A DNA stretch of 64,000 bases, taken from Amoebophrya sp. A120 (Eukaryota > Sar > Dinophyceae > Syndiniales > Amoebophryaceae). The number at the start of each line of letters is the position of its first letter. Position 1 is the stretch's first letter. Of the stretch, positions 1 through 11,500 are shown in pieces. The stretch covers positions 1,731,557 through 1,795,556 of the forward strand of contig CAJINV010000003.1 of assembly GCA_905178155.1 (NCBI GenBank), written 5' to 3'. The notes beneath the pieces are model-generated. The model ran no database searches and was not told the DNA's origin. It saw only the letters and a program-made list of their open reading frames with translations. Made by a program: the position numbers and the translations under genes.

Positions 1-381
1 GGTCGTGTCTTGGGTGCGGTACAGGGTGCAACACTTCTCGTATGTCACTACTCCGTCCCAGCATCCTGGATGGCCCGTGGGACCGTACCTGTTGATATTC
101 ACGAAGAGAAAATTGATTCGCGTTTTTCTCTGTAGTGATTGCGTTTTCTTCTTACTTCTACCCACGAACATCAATATGCAGTTTATTGTTTCTCCAAGAC
201 ACTGAGATCGATACTCCCATATTTATCGCAGCGAGAACAATTTGCGACCCAAATTTGAGCCGCGTGACAAGAATAGTTTTGTTTCTGCCTTCCTTTTATT
301 TGAAAACAATTTGAATATACAAAACGGAAGACAACAACCACAAGCACAACGAAGAGAAAGATCGCAGAGTTACTGCTTATT
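1..381. other. Intergenic, nothing recognised
   Basis: Short AT-richer stretch downstream of the first gene. The small open frames here overlap one another in several phases, have no recognisable domain and look like chance frames. The end of a further minus-strand gene is not visible. Confidence 0.5.
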
Positions 382-2391
382 TCAATACCACGGGCTGCAG
401 CATATCTCCGGGGTGAAAGTCTGGGCCCAGCACCCCATGGGATCCTCCAACACGGGACCTCGCCTGGTGACGAACATCCTCAGCATGTTGAGACTGGTTT
501 CCGACTTTTTGTACTCGCCGATCGCGCGGTTGTATTCTTTCATCATGCTGTGATACTCGTGCTTGTAGGATAGCAGTTCGTCGGCACACCTTTGCACGGC
601 GGGCTCGCAGGACTCGGCTTTGGTGGTGCCTTGGGTGAGCGCTTCCAGCGTCGTTGTCACGATCTGCTCCTGCTTTTGGGGTGGCAGTTCTGGTGCCAGT
701 TCCATTTCGTGAATTTTTGGAACGGGCTTACTGCAGACAAACGCGTTCTTCTTACTGTCTTTCACCAAACAGCTTCCATCGTGGAGGCGGTAAAATTGGC
801 AGGCACGCGACGCGACAAAGCTGGTGAACGAGTTGGCTGCTCGCCAATTTTTGGTTATCAGTGTAGCTCTTTCCGTGCTGCCGTCACACAGCGTTGACGC
901 CAGAGCGTCGCTTGCAGACGTGAGACCGAGGGTGTCAAGTAGGAAGGAGTCAGAACCGGCAGAAAAGCTCTGCTCTCGTGCTATCCCTACATAGGTTGCG
1001 TACTCCAGCAGAAAGTGCAACACCGTGAAGAGGACGCAAAACAGGAGAAGTGGTAATTTGACTATCCAGTTAAAAAAACGTTTCTTCATGCTAGTGTTCT
1101 TCGGACCCCGCGTGGATTGGTGTTCCCCGGCCGCTGCGCCAAGTATCGTTCCAGCGCGACCGGTATCTGCACTTCCATTTTCTCCTCCTACTTCGATTCC
1201 CGCTTTTCTCTTTAGCTCTTCGAACTGCGCCTGCCGCTCTTGTTCCTTTTCGGCCAGAAAGGCGTTCACCTGGCTGCAGAGCGTGTCTGACGCGTCCCGG
1301 AGCACCTCGTTTACCTTGTTCATCTGCTGGCTGCGCTCCTTGCGGAGGTCCCGATTTTCGTTCTGCACGTGGTCCATAAACTGCATCATCTTCTGCAGCA
1401 ACTGCGGCTGACTCGACAACTGACTCGCGAGTTCAAACCGCCACTCCTCAAACATCGACTCGTGGTCGTTTTCCATGTCCATTTGCTCCGTTTCTGATCC
1501 CTCCATCGGCATGTCCTGGTCTTGCATCGAAAACTGCTCCGTGGTCGCGGAAATTACCGAGCGTGACCGGTTGTTGCTAGTTCCGTAATCGTAGTGCATC
1601 TGCTGGTGGTGCTGCTCTCCTGCTTGATGTCCTGTAGACGAGGGCGTTGTGCCGAAGGGTCCGGAACCCGCAGCACTAGAAGCAGGTCCCCCGGGACCGG
1701 TCGTCGTGGCACTACCACTACCAGCTGCTCCAGGATGCTGGACGAATTGCATGCCGTGCTGACTCGGGCTCGCTTGTGCCAAATCGAAGGCACCACCGCC
1801 GATTTCTGAGGACTGGCTGATGCGGCCCCGCTTTTCCGGCGAGCTGCGGGTGCTGGAAGCCGCGCCAATCGGGAAGTCAAAGTGCTTGCTGCTCGCGGTC
1901 GACACGGACTCCTCCAACAGATTGCGCAACACCGTGGGCGAGGAGAGCTTGTAGGCCGGCAGCTCCTGCATGCGCGGGTCCGCGATCACGCTGGTCATGC
2001 TCACGTTTTCCACGCAGGAACTAGAGTCGGAAGTTGTGCTGCTCGCGCCCTTCACGATCTTCAGCTCGTCAGAAGACGAGTTGGAACTGGAATCGATTAG
2101 CGTGAAGTTCTCCGCGTTTGTTCGCTGGCTTTTTCGTGTCAGCGCTGGGGGCTTCTCGTTCTCCTTGTTAGAGGCGGCGTTGGTCGCCGTTGGCGCGCGC
2201 GGTGGTTCGATCTGCGAGGCAGGCTCGGTCGGCGCGGACGCTGAAGCTGAAGGTGAGGGTGAGCCTCGGTCTTCTGCGGCTCCGGTCCTCGCGCCCGAGG
2301 TCGTCTTCTTGTGCGTCGGGCTGTTCGGGTCAAAGCCCCCCAGATCTTCCGCCGCCCCTTGCGAGGCAGACTTCCGACGAAAGAAGTTCAT
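382..2391 (-). CDS. Hypothetical single-pass membrane protein with low-complexity N-terminus
   Basis: Open frame of about 669 aa read from the Met that begins MNFFRRKS; a Met 16 codons upstream (2439) is also possible. I do not recognise the family. The first ~320 residues are Ser/Pro/Ala/Gln-rich and probably disordered. An acidic/helical part follows (roughly 325-410, with a coiled-coil look around NENRDLRKERSQQMNKVNEV). One hydrophobic segment (about residues 440-465, preceded by basic KKRFFNW) is a likely transmembrane helix. The ~200-residue C-terminal part holds about nine cysteines (for example SCEPAVQRC and the terminal CCSPWY) and may face a lumen or the outside with disulphides (inference). 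No intron is evident. The stop is at 382-384. It could be the last large exon of a gene with further 5' exons, since the upstream region is not resolved. Confidence 0.6.
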   Translation of the reverse strand: MNFFRRKSASQGAAEDLGGFDPNSPTHKKTTSGARTGAAEDRGSPSPSASASAPTEPASQIEPPRAPTATNAASNKENEKPPALTRKSQRTNAENFTLIDSSSNSSSDELKIVKGASSTTSDSSSCVENVSMTSVIADPRMQELPAYKLSSPTVLRNLLEESVSTASSKHFDFPIGAASSTRSSPEKRGRISQSSEIGGGAFDLAQASPSQHGMQFVQHPGAAGSGSATTTGPGGPASSAAGSGPFGTTPSSTGHQAGEQHHQQMHYDYGTSNNRSRSVISATTEQFSMQDQDMPMEGSETEQMDMENDHESMFEEWRFELASQLSSQPQLLQKMMQFMDHVQNENRDLRKERSQQMNKVNEVLRDASDTLCSQVNAFLAEKEQERQAQFEELKRKAGIEVGGENGSADTGRAGTILGAAAGEHQSTRGPKNTSMKKRFFNWIVKLPLLLFCVLFTVLHFLLEYATYVGIAREQSFSAGSDSFLLDTLGLTSASDALASTLCDGSTERATLITKNWRAANSFTSFVASRACQFYRLHDGSCLVKDSKKNAFVCSKPVPKIHEMELAPELPPQKQEQIVTTTLEALTQGTTKAESCEPAVQRCADELLSYKHEYHSMMKEYNRAIGEYKKSETSLNMLRMFVTRRGPVLEDPMGCWAQTFTPEICCSPWY

Positions 2392-5300
2392 CTTGAAGAG
2401 CCGTGGCCAGGTGGCCGTTGACAAGAGAAACAATAGCAATACTAGCCGTTGTACTTCTTTGGTAGTGCTGGTGCTGACTCTGTGCTATACTTCTCTTGGA
2501 GCAAGATAAACAAAAAAATGGAGTTGACTTCGCTCCGTGCTGAGATAGATGAGCTTCAACAAGTTTCGCGCAACAAGGCCAGCGCGCTCTAGACGGAAAA
2601 AGAATTGTTTCTGAATGACACACGGGAATAAAATACAAATAGGCAAAATCCATGCTGGATTCCACTGGACCTAATCCATCAACTATGCTAGACGACAGGA
2701 AAGATTGATTCAGCTGCTTCATGATGACGAAGTTGAAATATCAAAATCTTCAATCTGCTTCAATAGGGCGCGCAAAAGGTAATAAACGGGTCAGAACCAA
2801 AAGTTAAGTGGCTGGATGGCAACATCAAAAGTAGATCAAAATTAAATTCTAAAGTAGGTGCGTTGGTGTTCCGCTCTATTGAGTTCTCTACAAAAGGAAC
2901 TTAGAGATAAGTTTATTAAGTCTTGCCCTTCCGTGCTGTCTTCTCTACAATTGCGACTCCTCGTCCTTTGTGCATTCGCGTTTCTCAGAATTTAGAGCTG
3001 TGATGCTCAATTCTCACTCTGACTAGGATTCTGAATTCAGAATTCTCACTCCCCACTCATTGAAACTACAATCCTATAAGCATACTAGCTGCTAACATCA
3101 CATCACGTCTGTGATCATCAGAACCCACACTCAAGGCGTTGCTTCATGGGACCAAGCCCTTGACAGACTTCGCGATAGTATATATCGACAGAGAAAGGTA
3201 TTGGTATGTTTTTGTTTCCGGTGTACCACGACCGTGTGGAGCGAGTCGTTATTACCTCCCACATATATTCAAGGTCTTGTCCTATTTTACCAATAATAGC
3301 CGCCTCAGCGGGGGTAGTGAGGTCATGGCTGTTTTTTTGTCTTCACGCCAAAAAAAGACGCGACTTCTTTGCCCGCCATGCCATCGCGAGTAACGTTATG
3401 CACGACGGCACGGCGGTCACTGAAAATCTCGACCCAGGGCTGGCCTCCATTTGTTTTCGAATCGAAAAGCCTTTCCCGCATGCTATGGCCCCGCCAGGGC
3501 CCCCGCCAGGGTTGGCCCCTTGGGAGCCCCAAATCTGGCCCGTAGCATGCGGATTGGCTTTTCGCCTTTGGCGGATTTTGTTTTTTTTTGTTCTTTTTGT
3601 CAAAATGCCGCATCTTCTGGCCTTGAGTCCGCCTCTGAAATGGCGGATTTTGGTGGCGTCTTTTACGGGGCTGGAATGTGAGCCAAAACGAGGCCCATAC
3701 CATGCGGATTCGCTGTTTTTTCCGGACTGCTGCTTTTTGGGCGCCCCTTTTTGTCAAGTAGGTCAGTTCTACCACAACCGCTAGGGTCTTTAAATGCGTT
3801 CAAGATTTTAAATATTTTTTTTCATACATGGGATCCGCCCAAAGCGCCGCGCCTCCGACCGGGGTCGCCACGTTGGCCGCACAGCCCGCCGCCATGATCT
3901 GAGCCAGGGTCTTGCCGCTTTTCAAATTTAACACCGAGAACGCCGCACTTTTTTCGAAAATGCGACAGCACTCTTAGCCTGGGGCCCCTACCTTGTGGCC
4001 CGAACACCTGGACCACCAGCGGCCAGGCCCCGAGACTTCCAGCCGCCGCGAAAGCGGCGGCCGCGCGCCCACGACCGCTCGCGCCGCTCGGAATTCCGGC
4101 CTGGCGCCGCCCGCGCCGCTCGGAGCGCTTCCGGCCGCTCGGGCCCTTGCCGGCGCTCCGGGCCGCTGCCGGGAGCGGGACGGGCTCGAGCGGCGCAGCG
4201 AGCGGCCCGGGCGGCTGCGCCGCTCGGACCGCCCGGGCCGCTCGCGCCTCTTCGCTGCGTTCGCGGCGCCCCGGTGCGCTCGGTGGAGCGAAAGGCTTCC
4301 AGGGGCGCGAGCGGCACCGCCCTGCGCCCCGGCGCGGGGGCGGCCGAGCGGCCCGGACGGCTGCGCGACGGCTTCGCGCGCGCGACAGTTTTTTTTTTTT
4401 TTGCTGCTACACATTAATTTGAAAAAACGAGCGCGATTTTCTTCGGTCTCGCTCTCCTGCCATTTTGCGAATCCGAAAAAACGAACCGACGAGCGCGCGC
4501 GCCCCACCATCTTTGTCCCCCATGTGAGCCAGACTAGAATAATCTTGCGTCACTGGAATGTGGTTAGCCATGCTAAACCAAGTGCAAGCTTTCATTTCGT
4601 GAACGCATTTAAAGCGCCGAGCGGTTGTGGTAAACTGACCTACATAATTTTTGGGCGCCCCAAATCGCCAGAAACTAAGGCGGCGGGCGCCTCAGAAGGG
4701 CGCCCCTTTTGCCGGCTCCCCTGCGTCGTTTTATCAAGCGAGAATCGATAGAATCCGCCCGGGCTACTTTGCCGCTAAAGCCCCGGCCGCTTAATAATTG
4801 AAAATCTTTTTCGTCAAAAAACACTTCCGCCCGCTTGAAAACTGCCGGCCATTTTGCAGGTGAGGTGGCAAAAAAACAACTAGGATAGAACGTTCGTGAC
4901 CTCACTACATACAACTGCCAAAATCTTCCTCGTTCTAGCATCTCGTGTTTGTTTCTGATATGATAACTATCCGTAAGCGCGTGCGCGGCTTCTTGGGTCA
5001 TAGATAACTACTTGTACAGTAATCTCGATTTCCTCACTGCAGCTGCAAATGTAGTTCATCAACAAATTTTCATCCTGTTGGTAATGGTATTTTTTCTAGA
5101 TTTAGGTGGATAACTAGTAAGGATAACAACAACAACATGCACATCTACTACATTCTGCTACTAGGCAGAAGAGTTTCTCTTCCTGTCTCCATCCCGAATC
5201 GTGATAAAGCACTTCAACAAATTCAAAACTGTTTCTTCTGCTCCCCCTTGATACGAATCACACTGGCACAAAAAGCGAAAGGTCAGAAAATGAAAAGAAA

Positions 5301-5550
5301 TCAAAAAAAAAGTAAATTTTGTGCTTGTAGCACCTGTGGAGCTGCACACCGAAATATACACGTAGCACAAGATAAATTTCATCTTGCTTGCAAAAATCTT
5401 CCGAATGTCCTGCTCGAAGTTATTTTTTGACACAAAACTTTTTTTTAGCTGCTTTAGAAACTGTGTTACAACTTGCAATCTGCTGCTACTAATATCTGTA
5501 GTGTCGTCCTATTCGTACAACAGGAGTGCTATCCCTGGCGGGGACGCACG
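2392..5550. other. Intergenic region with a GC-rich inverted-repeat element
   Basis: No convincing gene in about 3.1 kb. The left (2392-3300) and right (4912-5550) parts are AT-rich. The middle holds the inverted-repeat element annotated separately. Its core (about 3990-4390) is extremely GC-rich, and the overlapping open frames there in nearly all six phases are a composition artefact. Confidence 0.55.
3312..4911. mobile_element. Candidate GC-rich DNA element with imperfect long inverted arms
   Basis: The left end reads GTAGTGAGGTCA (3312-3323); its reverse complement TGACCTCACTAC occurs at about 4897-4909. Both ends then have a run GTTTTTTTG at a similar distance. Deeper in, the block TTTTGGGCGCCCC...GTAGGTCAGTT.TACCACAACCGCT...TTTAAATGCGTTCA at about 3733-3810 is repeated inverted at about 4594-4665. 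The arms are therefore long but diverged. No clear flanking duplication is seen and no transposase is readable, so this may be a decayed non-autonomous transposon. The right terminus (AGAACGTTCGTGACCTCACTACATACA-like) recurs at 30573-30606. Confidence 0.5.
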
Positions 5551-8500
5551 CTATTCCTGCGGATGGAATGGCGGAAAAAACATCCCTGCGTTGATCGTAC
5601 TGAAGTCCCCATCTTCGTGAGCGCCGTCCTGAACTGCCCTTTCCTGGCGCTGCTGCTGGGTCATATTGAGTAACGCTCGCTGCTCATCGGTCAAATTGTA
5701 CAAAAATGGTCGCGCTGTGGTACTCGCCGGAGGTCCGCCTGCGGGCCCGGAATAACCGATCGCACCTCCAGTTGTCGAAGTTGTCATTGCAGCTGACGGT
5801 GGGCCCGCACCGACAATGGGGCTCGATAAGATCACAGAAATGGGCTGCTGCAACTGTTGTTGCTGGCTCACTTGCAAGTTGTTCGACGTCGCGGCTGGTG
5901 CCGCCACAAGAGCAGGCGCAACGGAAGTAGGTCCGGATAAAATTACGAACCGCGGATCTACTGCCGGCGGGAAGGGTAAAGTGCCTCGGTTTATTTGCGT
6001 TTGCTGCTGTGCGGTTGTTGTGCCACCTCCACTAAGTTCCGCGTCGCCTCCTGCGCGATAATGTTCGCGAGGCATTGTCGTGTACTGCTCAGTTTCGTAC
6101 GCTGAATTGCTGAAAAAGGGTGCCGCGGACCTCGCCTGTGCGTTGTTCTGATTGTCCATGATCTGCCGGGTTTGTGGATGGTCACGCTGTCGCTGCTGCT
6201 GGGTCTTCGTGTAGCCGTGATTGCTCCAGCGGTTCCAGTTCCTGTTTGTCGCTTGTTGCTGCGAGTCTTTGTCTTGATGATCTGATTCATCTGCTGGCGC
6301 TCCTCCTGCTGGCACAACACCTCTTTTAGAATGTTGCACCGTGGCCGCGCCGCCTCGCTGCATTTGATGTTGCAGCGCATTGATACGGTTTGCTTCTGAT
6401 TGAAGGTGGATGAAACGTGGGTCATTCTGCATCGCTGAGCTGTCTTGCTGATCTTCTTGACCACGCTGGCGGCTGCCTCTTCCGGGATTCTCGTAAGTAG
6501 CTCTGCTGCTCCAGTTCTTCATAGCACCAGTGCTACTGTAGGAACTGCTGGCGTTGTAGTTGGAATTGCTAGTTGTATACGCAGGAGCGTCTGAGCTTGC
6601 ATATGGGTAGTTGCGTGAAGCACTAGCGGAACTCGATTGGGGATCATCACGGGCAGGAGTGGTGCGGTACCTGTCTACTGTGGTCGCGGCACCTCCCGGA
6701 GGGCCATAATTATATCCACGACCCTCGGGCGCCATCATCCCTTTCGCTCCTTTACCGCCACTTGACTGGTTCTTCTGGTGTTGAGCGTGAGGAGAAGCTG
6801 AAGCTGTTGAAGCAGCAGGCACAATGGCAGATCCGTGTCTACTGGTGATGTGCGAAGAACCGTCGTAGTAGTTGTTTCGATACAAGACTTCGTAGCCCGT
6901 TGTACTTCCGGAGGAGGTTGAGGCTCTCGGAGGCATATTCAGCAGATGATCATTGTAGTTCACATAGGTAGTTGATGAGGCCGCGCCTGCGGTGGCGTTA
7001 GTGTGCGCGTTGCTGCCCGACATGTTGATACTCCTTCCAATTGTAGAAGTCTCCCCCCTGGCGACGTCGGGACGCAGCCTGATGATATCATGCAGGTTTT
7101 GATCAACATCACCGAACAGCTGTTGGCCAAGCTGTTCGTGTTCCTCTCTGAATCGGCGCTCTGCCTCCGCAGCTAAAAATCTCTGCTTCGCTGCTGTGCG
7201 CCGCTTGCCACCACGCCGCCGCTTCTTTCTCTGACGTGGTTCTTCGCCCTCGGCGGGATCTTGGTCCTCCTCCTCTTCCTCCTCCTCGTCCGCATCGACG
7301 TCGTCCATGTTTTGCCTCACCTCCGGCTCTGCCCTGTTCTCTGCCTGTTGTTCCAATGGGAACGGGCGGCTGCCTCTTGCAGGAGTGATGCGCGAGTTTT
7401 TACCTGTGTTTGCATTTTTTTTGTATTGATTCACATCGGCTTTTTGGGCTTCAACAAGTAGCTTACACGTTGCTTGTCCAGTATACTGACTGTCACATCA
7501 ACGCTCGGTGTAACGCAACTGCGCTGGGATTACGAAAACCTTCTACTTGACCTGTTACAAAAAGCACCAGATAAGGTGGAACCAGTTTCCACTTTCTGCG
7601 GCGCGTGATCTGTTCCAGATGCGGCAAGGCCGCCAGCACCAGCAGCTGCAGAAGCCTTTGTCTTCTTGCCTTCGTGGTCCCGCCGACCGCTTGCGTGCTG
7701 TCTTGCGGTACTAGTAGTTTCTGGTGCGACGATCCGGCCACTGGTTGCTGCAGGGCTCTTCGAGCGCTTTTTCTTCCCGATGGCGATGGGTGCCGTTGGA
7801 TCGTCGGCATTGACCTTCACGGGCACCACCACAATGGCACCGGAGCCGTTGCTGGTAGAGTGGGACCCCGTGCCGTCGCCGTTGCTGCCGCTGATGCCGC
7901 CCGCGGTCGTGAAATTCTTCTGCACGGTGAGAGCGGTTTTCGCGGCCTGCAGCTGCAACTCAAACTGCTGCCTCTCGGCGAAGTGGGCCAACTATCCTGT
8001 GCAAAAGTATCGTACTCGTATTGCAATCATGCATTACAAATCCTTTTGTTGAGGTAAATCCGCATTACAAATTTTATTTCTCATGTCGAGGAAATTTGTA
8101 ATGCATTTATACGAGTACGATACTTTTGCAGTTCATACCAACTCGATCTCGACAATGTGCTCCTCCAACTGGTTGATCAGGTGCTGTTGCTGCAGCGAGA
8201 GGGTTGACAGGTTCTGCTGCTGCGCCGGGTTCGTATTGTGGACGATGGTCTGCTGGTTCAGGACATTGTAATTCAGCGTAATCGATTTCGTAGAGCCGCT
8301 TCTGGTTCCCGTTCCGCCCGCTACCGCTTCGGACTTTTGGCGAACCGCCGCAGGGGGCGTCGGCAGCGGGACTGGAGACGGAGCTGGCGACGGCGTCTCT
8401 CCCATGTATTGCGGCTGGTTGACGTCGTCCTCTTCAACGGTTTGGTGCAGCTCTGTAGCAGCATTTCGTTGATGATCCTGTTGCGGAGGCGGAGTCTTTG

Positions 8501-11500
8501 AGGAGTGCGTTTGAGATTTTTTACTTCCACCATCTGAAACCACCACGTTCTGCACCTTCGGAGACTCATCTGAAGATTCCAGTGGTCCTTTACCGATATC
8601 GTCCGTGGTGGAACTGGATGCTGGTTTTGTGTTTATCACTGGAAGAACAGCCCCGGTGCTAGTACCGCCCTCTGCATTTGTAGCCGCAGCAGTACTAGAG
8701 TGGAGCCCCTCTTGCGTCGCACCGCTGGAACACCTCGAAACTGACGTTGCAGGAGCTCCTCCTGCACTACTCGTCGCTCCTTTTGGCAGTTCTTGTGAGT
8801 CTCCCCTACTGGCGGGCAGCTGCAGCTGCGCACCATCCTGCGTCGCTGCCTTGGTTTCTTCGGCTACGCCAGACGAGCCGCGCGACTGGCGCGCCGTTCC
8901 GGAATGCTGCGAGTGTGACTGCTGCGACTGCGAGTGCTGCGACTGTGAAAGCTGCTCTTCGCTCAAAATACGGCCCCCGCTGACGCTCGAGGAGTGCGTG
9001 GACGTTGCCCCGTCCACAAGGAATCCCGCCATGATGTTGAAATGACCCATCGTGGAGCTGTTTTCCGAACTCTTTGCTGGCCCGGAGCTGCTCTGCCCAC
9101 TGTAGAGGCCGGTCTCCGAGAGCCGCGTGTTCCCGTGGACCCTCCGGTGGTTGTTCATTCCGCCAGCGCTGCTGCTGTACGTATCACTGGATGTCCCGCG
9201 TTCCAAGAGCTCCATGGCCAGCAGCTGAACCGCCTCGTTTCTGTTGTCGTCCAAGACCAGCTGCCCGGACGACTCAGTAGCCGGCTGTAGTAGTCCCTGT
9301 TGCAGCGTCGTGCTGGATGAAGAAGCCGCGGCGAGCAGCACCGGTCCCGGTGCTGCACCGTTGGTCGCTTTTGAAGATGAACCGTGCAGGAGCAATTCCT
9401 GCTCAAGTTGCGGTTCTCGGCGCGTATGACCACCTGTTCCACCTGGACCTGGCGGAGTCCGTTGTTGCTGCGCGACTGCGTTGGAAGTGGACCGGTGGCG
9501 GTGCCATTGTAGTTCCGCGGGGATGTTCAGCACAGCACTATCCCGCTCGTGTACGAGCGGCTCATCTCGATATCTCTTCGCGTTGATCGTGTCCAGACGA
9601 CTGTTCTCTTTGATGACCGGCTCCACGACGATGTGATCCGCACCCACACCGGTGCCACCTGTGCCGGTAGACGACGACGCGACGTTGGACAAAAAGAAGG
9701 GCAGGTCCGGCGTGTTGTTACTTTGCTCGAGAACCGGAGCGTAGCTGTTGTTCGGCACGAGTCGGAAACCCTTCTCCCACGGGGCTACAAGAACCCCGCT
9801 GCCACCAGCGGTGGTTCCGGACGTGCCGGAAGTAGATTCCTGTTGCGCGTTGCTGCTCACAGAAGGCACAAGATTGTTGTGCCCACTGGTGGTGACCGGG
9901 GGTGGAAAAACGCCCTTCGTCGTGACCGTGAGGTAGTAATTTTCAGTAGACCCACGAGCTGGTGGAGATGACGTGGACGAAGACGACTTCTCCTTCTGAT
10001 TGTGCATGAATCCAGGGGCGGATGCCAGGGGCGGCTTCAACTGCTTTGCCAAAAACCGATTCAGTTTCTCTGGCGCGGACCGGTACATAAGCGTCTCATC
10101 ATCCTCGTCCTCCTCTCCGCTCACAACGGAATCTGAGTCGGAATCTGGGACCTGAAATTTTTTGATAAAGTTGTACTCAAACAACAAGTGTTGCAACTAG
10201 CTATTCGAAATTCAAATATGCGCCGTTTGTGCATTATTTCCTCAAGTGTTGGACGAGACCTCTGCATTTGATGGCTACCGTGACGAGCAGAAGCATTCCA
10301 TATACCTGCCGAACTTGAAGTGCCGCGTCAGTGCCATCCCGCTGCTCGTCCAGTTCTTCTTTCGCAGGCTGCAAGGACGTCCCTGTTCGAGAGTCTTTCG
10401 AGCGCTGCGACGTGGTGAGAATGTCCTTCGGTGCTTGATCTCGACCGCGCGTCCTCGCCGGCGACTCGTCGTCTGCTACATCGGGAGTGCTGGCGCACTG
10501 CAGCTTCAAAACGCGGCCCTTTGAAGACGCGGATGGGGCGGGTGTGAAAGATGAGTCGCCGTCCGCATCTACTACAGCTTTGATTCGCGGCCCATTTTTC
10601 GTTGCTGCGTCCGAAACCGCAGCTGCCATTGTTGATGCCGTTGTTGCGAGCGCACCACCACCAGCACCTCCTTGTTGAGTACTAGAGGTTGATGCTCTTG
10701 ACGCGGCGAGCATTTTGGAGAACGACAGGCTGCGGTTAGTTAGCACGCGGATGCGGCGCTGGAGCAAGTCGATGTGATGCAACAACCGCTGCTCGATAAT
10801 GCGTGCGGAGGAGAGCCGCGACTCCACATCCTGGATCTGGTTCAGGTAGGCCTGCGCGGCGGAGAAGAGGTGTTTGGTTAGGTCAAACACCTTCTTGATT
10901 AAGTGCGGCAGCTCGATGAAACTCTTCATACTGTACCCGGTGGTCTGGCGCAGCGTGGACAACAGCTGAAACATGGCTGCGTCCTGAATGGAGGACTCCA
11001 TTTCCGGAGCTTCTTTCTCTTCTGCATGAACAGCATCTACTTGTTCCGTCGCTGGTACAACCTCCAGAGGGGAAGTGATCATGGTGGTTGTCGAGGTTGT
11101 GGTAGTGCTAGTGGTGGTGACCACCTGCTGGTAATTGCGAAAACGGTTGTACTCCGTGTTTCGCCCGAGCTCCGTCTTCAAATACTCGTCGTAGGTCAGG
11201 CCATCGTTCAACTCGTCGGGCGACCCAACATCAGAGTCTTCGTGTGCAGCACCAGATGTAGTTGCACTACGATCAGCTCCGCTTCGGTTCGAAGCTTGTC
11301 GCGTCAAGGTCTCCGCGGCCGAGGTAGCTTTATGATCGTCGAGCATCATGCGTCCTCGACTGGTGTCCTCACCGGCTGCAGTGCGTTCTCCGCTCTCGAT
11401 ACTGGAACCGATTTTATCAAGAAGTTTTTGCGATGAAGATGCTGCGGGTTGTTCTGAAGTTGTGCCAAGCTTCGTTCGACTCGATTTGCGACTGCTGGAC

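Noticed and set aside
3974-4751. Overlapping open frames up to 252 codons in the GC-rich core of the left element
   Set aside because: Same composition artefact; no domain, and frames exist on both strands at once.
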